From Buchnera aphidicola (Protaphis terricola) (GTDB taxonomy: Bacteria; Pseudomonadota; Gammaproteobacteria; Enterobacterales; Enterobacteriaceae), in assembly GCF_964059145.1 (NCBI RefSeq), contig NZ_OZ060405.1, positions 543,167 through 607,166 of the forward strand: a stretch of 64,000 nucleotides of DNA, read 5' to 3'. The position numbers were made by a program, and so were the translations under genes. A model generated the notes under the pieces. It did not search any database. It saw only the letters and a program-made list of their open reading frames with translations, and was not told the origin of the DNA. Position 1 is the first letter of the stretch. The number at the start of each line of letters is the position of its first letter. Below, piece by piece: positions 9,391-18,585 of this stretch.

Positions 9391-10347
9391 ATGAATAAAA
9401 AAATTTTAAAAATTGGAATTGTTATGGATCCAATTCAACTAATTAAAATAGAAAAAGATTCAAGTTTTGCTATTTTACTAAATATTCAAAAAAGACAGCA
9501 TAATATTTATTATATGGAAATGAATGATTTATACTTAAAAAAAGGAATTGCATATGCAAAAACACGTATATTAAGATTAAAAAATCAAAAAACTCAATAT
9601 TTTAATTTTATTGAAGAAAAAAATATTCCACTACATAAATTAGATGTTATTTTGATGCGTAAAGATCCTCCATTTAATATGGAATTTATATATGCAACAT
9701 ATATTCTTGAAAGAGCTGAAGAAAAGGGTGTACTAGTTATTAATAAACCAAAAAGCCTAAGAGATTGTAATGAAAAAATCTTTACTTTGTGGTTTGATCA
9801 ATTTGTTCCAAATACCTTAGTAACTAGAAATCTTTCTCAAATATATCATTTTTGGAAAAATAATAAAGATATTATTGTTAAACCATTAGATAACATGGGA
9901 GGATCAGGTATCTTTAGAATTAAAAAAAATGATGCAAATTTTTTCTCTATTATTGAAAAAATGACTAATTATGAAAAAAAATACTGTATGATTCAAGAAT
10001 ATATACCAGATATAAAAAATGGTGATAAAAGAATATTAATTGTTAATGGAGAAGCTGTACCTTGGTGCGTTGCTAGAATCCCGAAAAAAGAAGAAAATCG
10101 AGCAAATATAGCAGCCGGAGGAACAGTAAAAATTAAAAAACTTGAAAAAAAAGATTGGGAAATAATAAATTATATATCTTCAATGTTAAAAGAAAAAGGA
10201 TTAATTTTTGTTGGAATAGATATTATTGGTGATAAATTAACAGAAATTAATATTACAAGTCCAACATGTATTTGTGAAATTGAATCTAATATAAATATAT
10301 CTATTAGTGGAATGTTAATTAATTATATAGAAAATAAAATATATTAA
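9391..10347 (+). CDS. gshB: Glutathione synthetase
   Basis: ATP-grasp ligase joining gamma-glutamylcysteine to glycine. 318 residues, E. coli 316, with strong similarity throughout: LGIVMDP-like N-terminus, VILMRKDPPF near 88, NKPKSLRDCNEK near 120, the glycine-rich ATP lid DNMGGSGIF near 170, and the C-terminal VGIDIIG and EINITSPT segments with metal-binding residues. It is followed 4 nt later by ruvX and then yggS and hemW, the same local order as the gshB-yqgE-yqgF...yggS...yggW region of E. coli with yqgE lost. Confidence 0.96.
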   Translation: MNKKILKIGIVMDPIQLIKIEKDSSFAILLNIQKRQHNIYYMEMNDLYLKKGIAYAKTRILRLKNQKTQYFNFIEEKNIPLHKLDVILMRKDPPFNMEFIYATYILERAEEKGVLVINKPKSLRDCNEKIFTLWFDQFVPNTLVTRNLSQIYHFWKNNKDIIVKPLDNMGGSGIFRIKKNDANFFSIIEKMTNYEKKYCMIQEYIPDIKNGDKRILIVNGEAVPWCVARIPKKEENRANIAAGGTVKIKKLEKKDWEIINYISSMLKEKGLIFVGIDIIGDKLTEINITSPTCICEIESNINISISGMLINYIENKIY

Positions 10348-10351
10348 AAAA

Positions 10352-10774
10352 ATGAAAAATATAATAATAGCATTTGATTTTGGAATAAAAAATATCGGCG
10401 TTGCTATAGGAGAAAATATCCTAAAACAAGGAAAAGCTTTAAAAAAATTATCTGCACATAATGGTCATCCAAATTGGAACGATGTAAAATATTTATTTAA
10501 AACATGGGAGCCTAATTATACAATTGTAGGACTTCCTTTAAATATGGATGGAACTCATCAAAATATTACAAAAAAAGCAAAAAAATTTGCTAATTTACTA
10601 AAACATAAATTTCACACATCCGTTGAATTACATGATGAACGTTTAAGCACAATAGAAGCTAGATCTTTGATATTTAATAAACATGGATTTAAAGGACTAA
10701 GCAAAGATAAAATACACTCTATCTCAGCTGTTCTTATATTAGAAAGCTGGTTAAATCAAGTCTTTATAAATTAA
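10352..10774 (+). CDS. ruvX: Putative pre-16S rRNA nuclease / Holliday junction resolvase-like protein RuvX (YqgF)
   Basis: RNase H-fold protein implicated in pre-16S rRNA 5'-end processing and related to Holliday junction resolvases. 140 residues (E. coli 138). The conserved acidic sites are visible: FDFGIKNIGVAIG at the N-terminus (catalytic Asp9), GLPLNMDG near 60 and DERLSTIEA near 91 with its Asp/Glu; a further conserved Asp follows near 115. It begins 4 nt after gshB, so translational coupling is likely. The biochemical role in this lineage is inferred from the family. Confidence 0.9.
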   Translation: MKNIIIAFDFGIKNIGVAIGENILKQGKALKKLSAHNGHPNWNDVKYLFKTWEPNYTIVGLPLNMDGTHQNITKKAKKFANLLKHKFHTSVELHDERLSTIEARSLIFNKHGFKGLSKDKIHSISAVLILESWLNQVFIN

Positions 10775-10790
10775 ATTTAACTTTTAAAAT

Positions 10791-11462
10791 ATGAAAAATA
10801 TTGAAAATAATATAAAAAATCTGAAAAAAAAAATACAAAAAATACTAAAAATAAATTTTTCTTATTCAAAAATAATTAAAATAATTGCAGCAAGTAAAAA
10901 TCAATCAACTGAAAAAATTCAAACAGCAATATCATATGGAATATATGAATTTGGAGAAAATTATGTGAAAGAAGGAGTAGAAAAAATTAAAAAACTAAAA
11001 AAATATAAAAATATTATTTGGCATTTTATAGGAAAATTACAATCAAAAAAAACAAAATTAGTTGCTCAACATTTTGATTGGTGTCAAACTATTGATCGAG
11101 AAAAAATAGCATTTCTATTAAATAAAAATAGAAAAAATACACAGTTACGAATGAATGTACTTATGCAAATTAATATTTCTCAAGAAACAAATAAAAATGG
11201 CGTTGATATAAAAAATTATAAATCTTTAGCTCAATTTATTAATCAAATGCCTAATTTAAATTTTCGTGGAATCATGGCAATGCCTAAAAAACACAGAACA
11301 AAATATTATGATTATGAAAATATTAAAAATATTTTTTATACATTAAAAGATAAATATGATTCAGTTGACACTTTATCATTAGGAACAAGTTTTGATCTAA
11401 AAGAATCGATTATTAATGAAAGTAATATGATTAGAATTGGAAAAAAAATTTTTAATAATTAA
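10791..11462 (+). CDS. yggS: Pyridoxal phosphate homeostasis protein YggS (PLPBP)
   Basis: PLP-binding protein of the alanine racemase N-terminal fold, with no known catalytic reaction, which buffers vitamin B6 and amino/keto-acid pools. 223 residues (E. coli 234). The PLP lysine is Lys36 in IAASKNQS, the E. coli position; GENYVKE, WHFIGKLQSKK and GTSFDLKESI (phosphate-binding end) follow in family order. A run of ten A at codons 11-15 is in the correct frame. It lies between ruvX and hemW on the same strand. Confidence 0.92.
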   Translation: MKNIENNIKNLKKKIQKILKINFSYSKIIKIIAASKNQSTEKIQTAISYGIYEFGENYVKEGVEKIKKLKKYKNIIWHFIGKLQSKKTKLVAQHFDWCQTIDREKIAFLLNKNRKNTQLRMNVLMQINISQETNKNGVDIKNYKSLAQFINQMPNLNFRGIMAMPKKHRTKYYDYENIKNIFYTLKDKYDSVDTLSLGTSFDLKESIINESNMIRIGKKIFNN

Positions 11463-11506
11463 AAATTCTAATAAATTAATCTTATAAAATAATAATATAT
11501 AATATT

Positions 11507-12637
11507 ATGTTTAGACTTCCTCCAATTAATTTATATATTCACATTCCATGGTGTACAAAAAAGTGTGGATATTGTGATTTTTATTCATATGTTAATAAAA
11601 ATATTATTCCAGAAGAAAAATATATTAAAAGTTTATTAAAAGATTTAGAAAAAGATTTAAAATTAACAAATCAAAGAAAAATAAATAATATTTTTATTGG
11701 AGGTGGAACTCCTAGTTTATTACATCATAATTCTATTAAAAATTTAATATATGGAATAAAAAAAAGAGCAAAAATATCAAAATACGCAGAAATTAGTATA
11801 GAGTCTAATCCAAATTCAATAGAATATAAACGTTTTAGACAATATAAAAAACATGGAATTAATCGATTCTCTTTAGGGATACAGACATTTAATTCATATT
11901 TATTAAAAAAAATAGAACGTACATATAATAAAAAAGAAGCAATTGAAGCAATAAAAGAAATAAAAAAAATTAATAAAAATTTTAATATTGATATTATGTA
12001 TGGATTACCAAATCAATCATTAAAACATGTTCTATCAGATTTAAAAAATGCTGTTAAATACAATCCAACACATATTTCATGGTATCAATTTACTATTGAA
12101 CCTAATACTCCTTTTTATACAAGAAAAATAAAATTAGAAAATGAAAATATCATCTTTAAAATGTTTCATCAAGGTGATAAATTCTTAAAAAAATCAGGTT
12201 ATATAAAATATGAAATATCTTCATATATGAAATTAAACTATCAATGCAAGCATAATCTTAATTATTGGAATTTTGGTGATTATATTGGAATAGGTTGTGG
12301 CGCCCATGGTAAAATAACAAAAACTAACGGTGATATTATTAGAACTATCAAAAATAAAAATATTAATGATTTTATAAATGGAAAATATTTGCATTCTAAA
12401 AAACTAGTTTTAGAAAAAGATAAACCATTTGAATATTTTATGAATGCTTTTAGATTATATAAACCTATTTATAAAAAACATTTTCAAGAATATACAAATA
12501 TTAGCCTAGATAGTATAAAAAAAAATATTAATAAAGCAATAAAAAAAAAATATATATTAGAAAATGTAAATTCTTGGGAAACTACAAAAAAAGGAAAATT
12601 TTTTTTAAATGAACTATTAACAATTTTTTTAAATTAA
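11507..12637 (+). CDS. hemW: Radical SAM heme chaperone HemW
   Basis: Member of the coproporphyrinogen III oxidase-like radical SAM family that is not a CPO but binds heme and delivers it to respiratory enzymes. 376 residues, E. coli 378. The cluster motif is Cys16-x3-Cys20-x2-Cys23 in HIPWCTKKCGYCDFYS; GGGTPSLL near 65 is the SAM-contacting glycine motif; CKHNLNYWNFGDYIGIGCGAHG near 250 is the conserved C-terminal segment. A run of ten A (12541-12550) is in frame. It overlaps nothing but ends only 8 nt from the convergent trmB. Confidence 0.93.
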   Translation: MFRLPPINLYIHIPWCTKKCGYCDFYSYVNKNIIPEEKYIKSLLKDLEKDLKLTNQRKINNIFIGGGTPSLLHHNSIKNLIYGIKKRAKISKYAEISIESNPNSIEYKRFRQYKKHGINRFSLGIQTFNSYLLKKIERTYNKKEAIEAIKEIKKINKNFNIDIMYGLPNQSLKHVLSDLKNAVKYNPTHISWYQFTIEPNTPFYTRKIKLENENIIFKMFHQGDKFLKKSGYIKYEISSYMKLNYQCKHNLNYWNFGDYIGIGCGAHGKITKTNGDIIRTIKNKNINDFINGKYLHSKKLVLEKDKPFEYFMNAFRLYKPIYKKHFQEYTNISLDSIKKNINKAIKKKYILENVNSWETTKKGKFFLNELLTIFLN

Positions 12638-12645
12638 AAAAATAT

Positions 12646-13362
12646 TTATAATTGAGATGTAAACATTAAATGAAAAATTTTATTTCCTTTAATATTAGCT
12701 TTTTTTTCAAATTTTGTCTTTATATAAAACATAGAATTTGATATAAAAGTATTTGTTATAGATAAATTTTTATAAAATTTAATATTTTTTATTATATTTA
12801 ATATATAAAATGCATATTCTCTTGAATCAGTTGCAATATGTAAAATTCCACCAATAATTAATTTTTTTCTAATCTTTTTTAAAAAAACATCTTGTATCAT
12901 TCTTCTCTTATGGTGTCTTTTTTTAGGCCATGGGTCAGGAAAAAATATCTGTATTTTTGATATTGTATAATTTGGAATCATATTATCAATTACTTCAACT
13001 GCATTAAAATAAATTATTTTTAAATTTTTTATATTAGAAAGATATGCAAGTCGTAAACACGAACCTATTCCTGATAAATACACTTCAATACCTAAAAAAT
13101 TTTTATCAGTGTTATTAACTGCCATTTCTACTAAATAATTTCCAGATCCAAAACCAATATCTAAAATAACTGGATAATTATATTTAAAAACTGATAAAAA
13201 ATTTAAAAAATTTAATTGGTAATCAATACCAAATAAGTGCCAATATTTTTTAATTGATTTTATTTGAGAATTAGTAATCCGACCTTTTCGACATACAAAA
13301 CTTTGATTTTGTCTTAAAAAAACTCCATCTTTATATTTAGGTGTTATAATATTATTTTTCAT
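12646..13362 (-). CDS. trmB: tRNA (guanine-N7-)-methyltransferase
   Basis: Methylates G46 of tRNA with SAM. 238 residues, E. coli 239. The SAM-binding loop LDIGFGSGN is near residue 72, DFLGIEV-like acid motif NFLGIEVY follows near 97, and FFPDPWPKKRHHKRR near 148 is the tRNA-binding/catalytic signature. In E. coli trmB lies next to mutY with opposite orientation, as here; the two genes are divergent with 110 nt between them. Confidence 0.94.
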   Translation of the reverse strand: MKNNIITPKYKDGVFLRQNQSFVCRKGRITNSQIKSIKKYWHLFGIDYQLNFLNFLSVFKYNYPVILDIGFGSGNYLVEMAVNNTDKNFLGIEVYLSGIGSCLRLAYLSNIKNLKIIYFNAVEVIDNMIPNYTISKIQIFFPDPWPKKRHHKRRMIQDVFLKKIRKKLIIGGILHIATDSREYAFYILNIIKNIKFYKNLSITNTFISNSMFYIKTKFEKKANIKGNKIFHLMFTSQL

Positions 13363-13472
13363 ATTTTAAGCAAAAAATTTATAATTATAAAAATTATTAA
13401 TTGAAATTTTAATAATTTTTTGTTAAAAAATATATATATATTTTTATAAAACTAATAAATAATTTAAAAGAA

Positions 13473-14513
13473 ATGACTATATATAGTTTTTCACAAATTA
13501 TTCTTAATTGGTATCATTTATATGGAAGAAAAAATCTTCCATGGCAAAAAAATAAAACATTGTATAATGTTTGGATATCTGAAGTAATGTTACAACAAAC
13601 TAAAGTAAAAACTGTAATTCCATATTTTAAAAAATTTATATTAAAATTTCCAAATTTAAATTCTTTAAGTTGCAGCTCGTTAGATGATGTTTTATATATA
13701 TGGAGTGGACTAGGATACTATAAAAGAGCAAAAAATATTTATGAAACATCTAAAATTATTCAAAAAAAATTTAATGGAAAATTTCCAAAAAATATTTCAG
13801 ATTTAATAAAATTACCTGGTATAGGAAAATCAACAGCAGGCAGTATATTATCTTTTACTTTAAATTATTCCTTTCCTATTTTAGATGGAAATGTAAAAAG
13901 AATTTTAATACGATATTATGGAATTACAGAATGTTCAAAAAATACCAAAACAGAAAAAAAATTATGGAATCTAATAGAATCTATTACACCAATTCATAAT
14001 ACTGGTAATTTTAATCAAGGAATAATTGATATTGGAGCATTAATTTGCACACCAAAATCACCGAAATGTAATATTTGCCCATTAAACAAAAAATGTATTG
14101 CTTATATAGAAAAAAATTGGATAAAATATATCTTTAAAAAAAATCAAAAAATGAAATTAAAAAAAATATATTGGTTTGTTGTAGTTCATTTTAAAAATCA
14201 AGTTTGGATGAAAAGAAATACATCTAAACAATTTTGGAATAATTTATTCTGTTTCCCAATTTTTAAAAATAAAATAATAGCAATAAAATGGCTAATAAAA
14301 AATAATATAAATGTAAAAAAATATAATATAATTAACGCGTTTGATCATGAATTTAGTCATTTTAAATTAGAAGCTACTCCAATTATCATAAAATTATCTT
14401 CAGAAGAAACTTTTCTTAATATTAAAAAACAAGGAATATGGTATAATCTAGAAAAACCTCAAAAAATAGGAATTCCAAAATTAGTAGAAAAAATATTAAA
14501 AATCGTAATATAA
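13473..14513 (+). CDS. mutY: Adenine DNA glycosylase
   Basis: Removes A misincorporated opposite 8-oxoguanine, a guard against G:C to T:A transversions. 346 residues, E. coli 350. All key positions agree with E. coli numbering: catalytic Glu37 in SEVMLQQT, helix-hairpin-helix PGIGKSTAG (115-123), Asp138 in LDGNVKR, and cluster cysteines 192, 199, 202 and 208. The C-terminal NUDIX-like domain with the FSHF segment is kept. It is thus an intact repair gene in a genome whose mutL is dead. yggX follows 24 nt downstream, as in E. coli. Confidence 0.96.
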   Translation: MTIYSFSQIILNWYHLYGRKNLPWQKNKTLYNVWISEVMLQQTKVKTVIPYFKKFILKFPNLNSLSCSSLDDVLYIWSGLGYYKRAKNIYETSKIIQKKFNGKFPKNISDLIKLPGIGKSTAGSILSFTLNYSFPILDGNVKRILIRYYGITECSKNTKTEKKLWNLIESITPIHNTGNFNQGIIDIGALICTPKSPKCNICPLNKKCIAYIEKNWIKYIFKKNQKMKLKKIYWFVVVHFKNQVWMKRNTSKQFWNNLFCFPIFKNKIIAIKWLIKNNINVKKYNIINAFDHEFSHFKLEATPIIIKLSSEETFLNIKKQGIWYNLEKPQKIGIPKLVEKILKIVI

Positions 14514-14537
14514 ATATTTTTAAAGGAAGCAATAAAA

Positions 14538-14771
14538 ATGGATCGTAAAATTTTTTGTATATTTTTAAATAAAGAATCTGAGGGTCACCAATCTCCTCCA
14601 TATCCAGGAAAATTAGGAAAAAAAATATATGATCAAATCTCAAAAAAAGCATGGAACCAATGGTTAATAGAACAAACTAAATTAATAAATGAAAAAAAAC
14701 TAAATATGATTAATAAAAAAGATCGAAAAAAAATAGAAAAATACATGAAATTATTTTTATTTAAAAAGTAA
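14538..14771 (+). CDS. yggX: Probable Fe(2+)-trafficking protein YggX
   Basis: Small protein linked to iron handling and protection of Fe-S clusters from oxidation. 77 residues, shorter than the 91 of E. coli because the C-terminal tail is missing. Cys7, the conserved cysteine, is present in KIFCIFL; SEGHQSPPYPGKLGKKIY and LINEKKLNMINKKDR match the family core. An AAGGAAG ribosome-binding site lies upstream. It is directly downstream of mutY, the E. coli mutY-yggX arrangement; the lytic transglycosylase mltC that follows in E. coli is gone. Confidence 0.9.
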   Translation: MDRKIFCIFLNKESEGHQSPPYPGKLGKKIYDQISKKAWNQWLIEQTKLINEKKLNMINKKDRKKIEKYMKLFLFKK

Positions 14772-14832
14772 AAAATATATTTTTTAAAAAAGTTTATATT
14801 AAATTACATTTCAATTTTTATTTTATAAAAAA

Positions 14833-15615
14833 ATGCTTATATTTGATTCTGGAATAGGTGGAATATCTATATTAAATAAAATTAAAAAAATTCTTCCTAA
14901 TATTAATTATATATATATGCTAGATAATGCAGCATTTCCTTATGGAGAAAAAAAAGAATCTTTTATTCTAAATAGAAGTATAAAAATAATTAATACAATA
15001 CAAAAAATTTATCCAATTAAAATAGTAATTATTGCTTGTAATACAGCAAGTACTACCTCTTTATCAATATTACAAAAAACTTTTAATATTCCAATAATTG
15101 GAGTGTTGCCATTTTTAGAGAAATCAATAAAAATTAATAAAAATAGTAATATTGGTTTTATTGCAACTAAAGCAACAATAAATAGCAAATATATTAAGAA
15201 TATAATATATAAAAATTTCTACAAAAAAAATATAAATATAATAGCTACAAATAAATTAGCTAAATTTGCTGAAAAAAAAATTAGAAAACAACCAATTTCT
15301 ATTATAAAATTTAAAAAAATTTTTAAATCTTGGATAAGATTATCAATACAACCTAATATTATATACTTAGGATGTACTCATTTCTTATTTTTAAAAAATG
15401 AAATTCAAAAAATTTTTTATACACCTATTAATTTTTTAGATTCTCATGATACAGTAATTAACATCGTTAAACACCATTTTTTAAAACATAAAAATAATCA
15501 AAATATAAAAAAAAATATTTTTTTATATTCAAAATATAATAAAGAAATTAATCAACTTCTTTCTATTTTAACTCAATATAAATTTAACTATATTCATAAA
15601 ATTAACTTAAATTAA
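14833..15615 (+). CDS. murI: Glutamate racemase
   Basis: Makes D-glutamate for peptidoglycan. 260 residues; the two catalytic cysteines are Cys69 in ACNTAST and Cys181 in GCTHF, with Asp5-Ser6 at the N-terminal DSGIGG motif. The protein begins at this first beta strand and lacks the roughly 20-residue N-terminal extension of E. coli MurI, which belongs to the region that responds to UDP-MurNAc-L-Ala, so allosteric control may be altered (inference). Its last 14 bases overlap the 3' end of the convergent sbcB. Confidence 0.93.
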   Translation: MLIFDSGIGGISILNKIKKILPNINYIYMLDNAAFPYGEKKESFILNRSIKIINTIQKIYPIKIVIIACNTASTTSLSILQKTFNIPIIGVLPFLEKSIKINKNSNIGFIATKATINSKYIKNIIYKNFYKKNINIIATNKLAKFAEKKIRKQPISIIKFKKIFKSWIRLSIQPNIIYLGCTHFLFLKNEIQKIFYTPINFLDSHDTVINIVKHHFLKHKNNQNIKKNIFLYSKYNKEINQLLSILTQYKFNYIHKINLN

Positions 15616-17059
15616 ATCTTTGATAAAATAAACCTTTATATTTTTTAAAAGTATATTTTAATAATTCATTAAGTAAATTTATTTTATCTATATCATTAGA
15701 AAAATTCTTTATAAGATTCTCAATTTTTTTTATATATTCTTCTAAAAAATCTTTATTTAAAACTTTAAGACAATAATTTAACCATATTTTTTTTTCATTA
15801 GTATTTAATAAATAAAAAAAATTTCGAGCTTTATAACGAAAAAAAAGTTCATTCAAACGACTATCTTGAAAATTTAACTGAATATTTATTAAATTTGATG
15901 GATTACTACTACTTATTTTTTTTATTAATTTTTTATCATGAAAATTAAAAAAATTATTATAAATTTGCAAATCTACATTTAAAGATTTTTGAAATATATT
16001 TGTTTTTTTAAAAATTTTTTTTATATAATTTATTATAAAATAATTTTTTTTAATTAAATTAATTTTTTTTTGAATATAAAATTCTTTTAGTTTTAATTTT
16101 TTAATATCTTCTTCTCGAATTAATTGTATTGGAATAAATACAGGACATCGATTAAAATGTATTAATATTATTCCTAAATCAAATAAGTCCTTGATATTAA
16201 TTTCGTTATAGTTATACTTATTAAAAAAATCAAATAAATTTTCAATATTTTTAAATAAATCAATTGTAATTAAAATATTTCGATTATTCTCATCCCATGA
16301 TAAAGGCAATACAAAACTCATATTATTCCGAATAGAACCAAAACAACTAGAAATATAAAGTAATGGTTGAAAATTTTTTAAATTAATTAATTTATATAAT
16401 TCATTTTTTTTTCGATATTTGAAGAAAAAATTAAATAATTTAGGCTGATGTTTTTGTACCAATTTTGCTAAACTAATAGTTGCATAAACATCCGATATAG
16501 CATCATGTACATTATTATGAAATATATTATTTTCTTGAGTTAAATGAGATAGTTTAAAAATAGGAAAACCAAGATTATTTTTTGGCCATTTTATACCAAG
16601 GGGTCTTAAAAGATAACATATTCTCATAATATTTAATAAGTCCCAACGAGAATTGTTATTTTTCCAACTCCATTCATAAGGATCTAAAAAATTTCGATAA
16701 AATAAATTTCTAGTAATTTCATCATCAAAACTAATATTATTATAACCTATAATACAAGTATTAGGTTTTTTAAAAATATCATAAATTTTTTTAGAAAAAT
16801 TATATTCATTCATTCCATGTATAAAAGTATATTGCGGGGTAATTTTAGTAATTAAAATAGAATACGGATCAGGTAAATAATCATCTGGTGGGAAACAATA
16901 AAAACATTTTGATTCTTCAATAATATTTAAATTTTCATCTGTTCTAATAGACGCAAATTGAGCTGGTTTATCTAAAGCTGTATGTACACCAAAAGTTTCA
17001 TAATCATAAAATAAAAAAGTAGATATATTTTCTTGATAAATTTTTTTTTTGAAAATCAT
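15602..17059 (-). CDS. sbcB: Exodeoxyribonuclease I
   Basis: 3'-5' single-strand DNA exonuclease used in recombination and mismatch repair. 485 residues from the Met at 17059 (E. coli 475). The DEDDh motifs are present: FYDYETFG near residue 17 (first Asp/Glu), CIIGYNNISFDDEITRN near 100, and HDAISDVYATI near 177 with the His and Asp. The frame continues upstream to 17131, but that stretch is the tRNA-Asn gene, so the internal start is used. The C-terminal half is more diverged and Lys/Asn-rich. The 3' end overlaps murI by 14 nt tail to tail. Confidence 0.92.
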   Translation of the reverse strand: MIFKKKIYQENISTFLFYDYETFGVHTALDKPAQFASIRTDENLNIIEESKCFYCFPPDDYLPDPYSILITKITPQYTFIHGMNEYNFSKKIYDIFKKPNTCIIGYNNISFDDEITRNLFYRNFLDPYEWSWKNNNSRWDLLNIMRICYLLRPLGIKWPKNNLGFPIFKLSHLTQENNIFHNNVHDAISDVYATISLAKLVQKHQPKLFNFFFKYRKKNELYKLINLKNFQPLLYISSCFGSIRNNMSFVLPLSWDENNRNILITIDLFKNIENLFDFFNKYNYNEINIKDLFDLGIILIHFNRCPVFIPIQLIREEDIKKLKLKEFYIQKKINLIKKNYFIINYIKKIFKKTNIFQKSLNVDLQIYNNFFNFHDKKLIKKISSSNPSNLINIQLNFQDSRLNELFFRYKARNFFYLLNTNEKKIWLNYCLKVLNKDFLEEYIKKIENLIKNFSNDIDKINLLNELLKYTFKKYKGLFYQRFNLS

Positions 17060-17101
17060 AAAATTTAAATTTAATAATAAATAAAAATATTTAATATTTT
17101 T

Positions 17102-17174
17102 CTCCTCCGACTGGGCTCGAACCAGTGACATACGGATTAACAGTCCGCCGTTCTACCAACTGAACTACAGAGGA
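17102..17174 (-). tRNA. tRNA-Asn (anticodon GTT)
   Basis: Reading the minus strand, TCCTCTGTAGTTCAGTTGGT begins a cloverleaf almost identical to E. coli tRNA-Asn, with anticodon GTT and discriminator G at 17102. The next bases are AAAA, so CCA is not encoded. One acceptor pair is a G-T wobble. A near-ideal promoter lies 10 nt upstream of the mature 5' end. Confidence 0.96.
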
Positions 17175-17183
17175 ATCATAATA

Positions 17184-17212
17184 CTTATACCAAAAATTTA
17201 TATATTTGTCAA
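17184..17212 (-). promoter_or_regulatory. Sigma-70 promoter of tRNA-Asn
   Basis: On the minus strand TTGACA (17212-17207) is a perfect -35, followed after exactly 17 nt by TATAAG (17189-17184) as -10; the mature tRNA begins 10 nt after the -10. This is the best promoter match I found in the window and shows that consensus promoters are still kept in front of stable RNA genes. Confidence 0.75.
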
Positions 17213-17311
17213 ATATATATGTTAATTTAAAATTAACTGCAAAAAAAATTAAAAGAACTCTAGATTATTATAAAAAATTCATTTATAGTAAAAGGTGAAA
17301 AAAATAATTTA

Positions 17312-17384
17312 GGCCCTTTAGCTCAGTGGTTAGAGCAGGCGACTCATAATCGCTTGGTCGCTGGTTCAAGTCCAGCAAGGGCCA
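17312..17384 (+). tRNA. tRNA-Ile2 (anticodon CAT, lysidine-modified in family)
   Basis: GGCCCTT (17312-17318) pairs with AAGGGCC (17377-17383). The anticodon is CAT, but the body matches E. coli tRNA-Ile2 (ileX) nearly base for base and neither initiator nor elongator tRNA-Met. In this family TilS converts C34 to lysidine so that it reads AUA, the commonest Ile codon class in such an A+T-rich genome. Discriminator A is at 17384; CCA is not encoded (TTAAAA follows). Confidence 0.92.
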
Positions 17385-17432
17385 TTAAAAAAATTTACTT
17401 GAATTTTTCACCATTAATTAGGATTTAATTTG

Positions 17433-18076
17433 ATGGAATGGAAAAAAGAATTTATTGAATTTCTTTTAAAAAAAAAGTTTTAAATTTTGGAAAATTTATA
17501 TTAAAATCTGGTCGAGTTAGTCCTTATTTTTTTAATTCAGGATTATTATCCACAGGTCAAGACACTGCTATTATTGGATCATTTTATGCTCGTGCAATAA
17601 TGGATTTAAATATTGAATTTGATATGTTATTTGGACCAGCTTATAAAGGTATTCCTATTGTAGTTTCTACTTCAATTGCATTAAAAAATCAATACAATTT
17701 AAATATTCCATATTCTTTTAATAGAAAAGAAGAAAAAAAATATGGAGAACAAGGAACTTTAATTGGTAAAAATGTAAAAAATAAAAATATTATTATCTTA
17801 GATGACGTAATTACATCAGGAATATCAATAAATCATTCTATTCAAATTATTGAAAAAGAAAAATCAAAAATATCTGCAATTTTTGTTTTACTTGATCGTA
17901 AAGAAAAAAGAAATATTAACTTAAATAACATACATCATGAAAAAAAATATAAAACACACAAAATAAATTCTATAATAACAATAGATGATCTAATTTTTTA
18001 TCTTTTAAAACAAAAAAAATTAAAAAAATATGCTTTTAAATTAATAAAATACTATAAAGAATATGGAAATTCTTAA
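17433..18076 (+). CDS. pyrE: Orotate phosphoribosyltransferase, frame broken at a poly(A) run
   Basis: Adds ribose phosphate to orotate in UMP synthesis. The reading frame from ATG 17433 (AGGA upstream) gives MEWKKEFIEFLLKKK and then hits TAA at 17481, because a run of nine A (17468-17476) is one base short. Adding one A gives VLNFGKFILKSG and continuous similarity to E. coli PyrE to the stop at 18076, 214 residues versus 213. FGPAYKGIPI and the PRPP motif IIILDDVITSG are perfect. The downstream part has no other damage, so I regard the gene as probably functional through transcriptional slippage, or as a sequence error; a second translation start at 17600 would lose about 55 residues. Confidence 0.88.
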
Positions 18077-18091
18077 TGAAATAAATATTAT

Positions 18092-18553
18092 TTATACCCC
18101 AGAATGACCAAAACCTTTATTAAAACGACTAGTTTTTTCAAATTTTTTTACTACATAAAATTCAGGACGAATAATTGGAACAAATACTATTTGAGCAATT
18201 CGATCATTTGGATAAATCAAAAAATCTTCTTTACTTCTATTCCAAAGAGAAACCATTAATTCACCTTGATAATCTGAATCAATTAAACCAACTAAATTAC
18301 CTAAAACAATACCATTTTTATGACCTAAACCTGAACGTGGCAAAATTAAAGCAGTAATAAATGGATCTTCAATATATATTTCAACACCAGTCGGTATTAA
18401 AACAACATTTTTAGCAGATAAAAGTATATTTTTTTTTATACAAGCTTTAAGATCTAAACCAGAAGATCCTGGAGTAGCATATTTAGGAATAAAATTATTA
18501 TTTTCTAAAATTTTAGAATTTAAAAATTTTATTTGGATTTTATATTTTTTCAT
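18092..18553 (-). CDS. dut: Deoxyuridine 5'-triphosphate nucleotidohydrolase
   Basis: Hydrolyses dUTP to dUMP, keeping uracil out of DNA and feeding dTMP synthesis. 153 residues (E. coli 151-152). The five dUTPase motifs are in order: [12 protein letters not shown] near 26, [11 protein letters not shown] near 75 (Ser and main phosphate contacts), [14 protein letters not shown] near 88 with the catalytic Asp, [11 protein letters not shown] near 120 and the C-terminal [11 protein letters not shown] arm. It ends convergent to pyrE, 15 nt apart; in E. coli dut and pyrE are also neighbours. Confidence 0.95.
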   Translation of the reverse strand: MKKYKIQIKFLNSKILENNNFIPKYATPGSSGLDLKACIKKNILLSAKNVVLIPTGVEIYIEDPFITALILPRSGLGHKNGIVLGNLVGLIDSDYQGELMVSLWNRSKEDFLIYPNDRIAQIVFVPIIRPEFYVVKKFEKTSRFNKGFGHSGV

Positions 18554-18585
18554 AATTATTTATAATATATATTATACTTTAAAAC

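Noticed and set aside
17060..17131. An upstream extension of sbcB starting at 17131
   Set aside because: This stretch lies mostly inside the tRNA-Asn gene and encodes nothing like exonuclease I; the Met at 17059 gives a normal N-terminus.
17312..17384. Reading the CAT-anticodon tRNA as tRNA-Met
   Set aside because: Its body is nearly identical to tRNA-Ile2 and lacks the initiator or elongator Met features.
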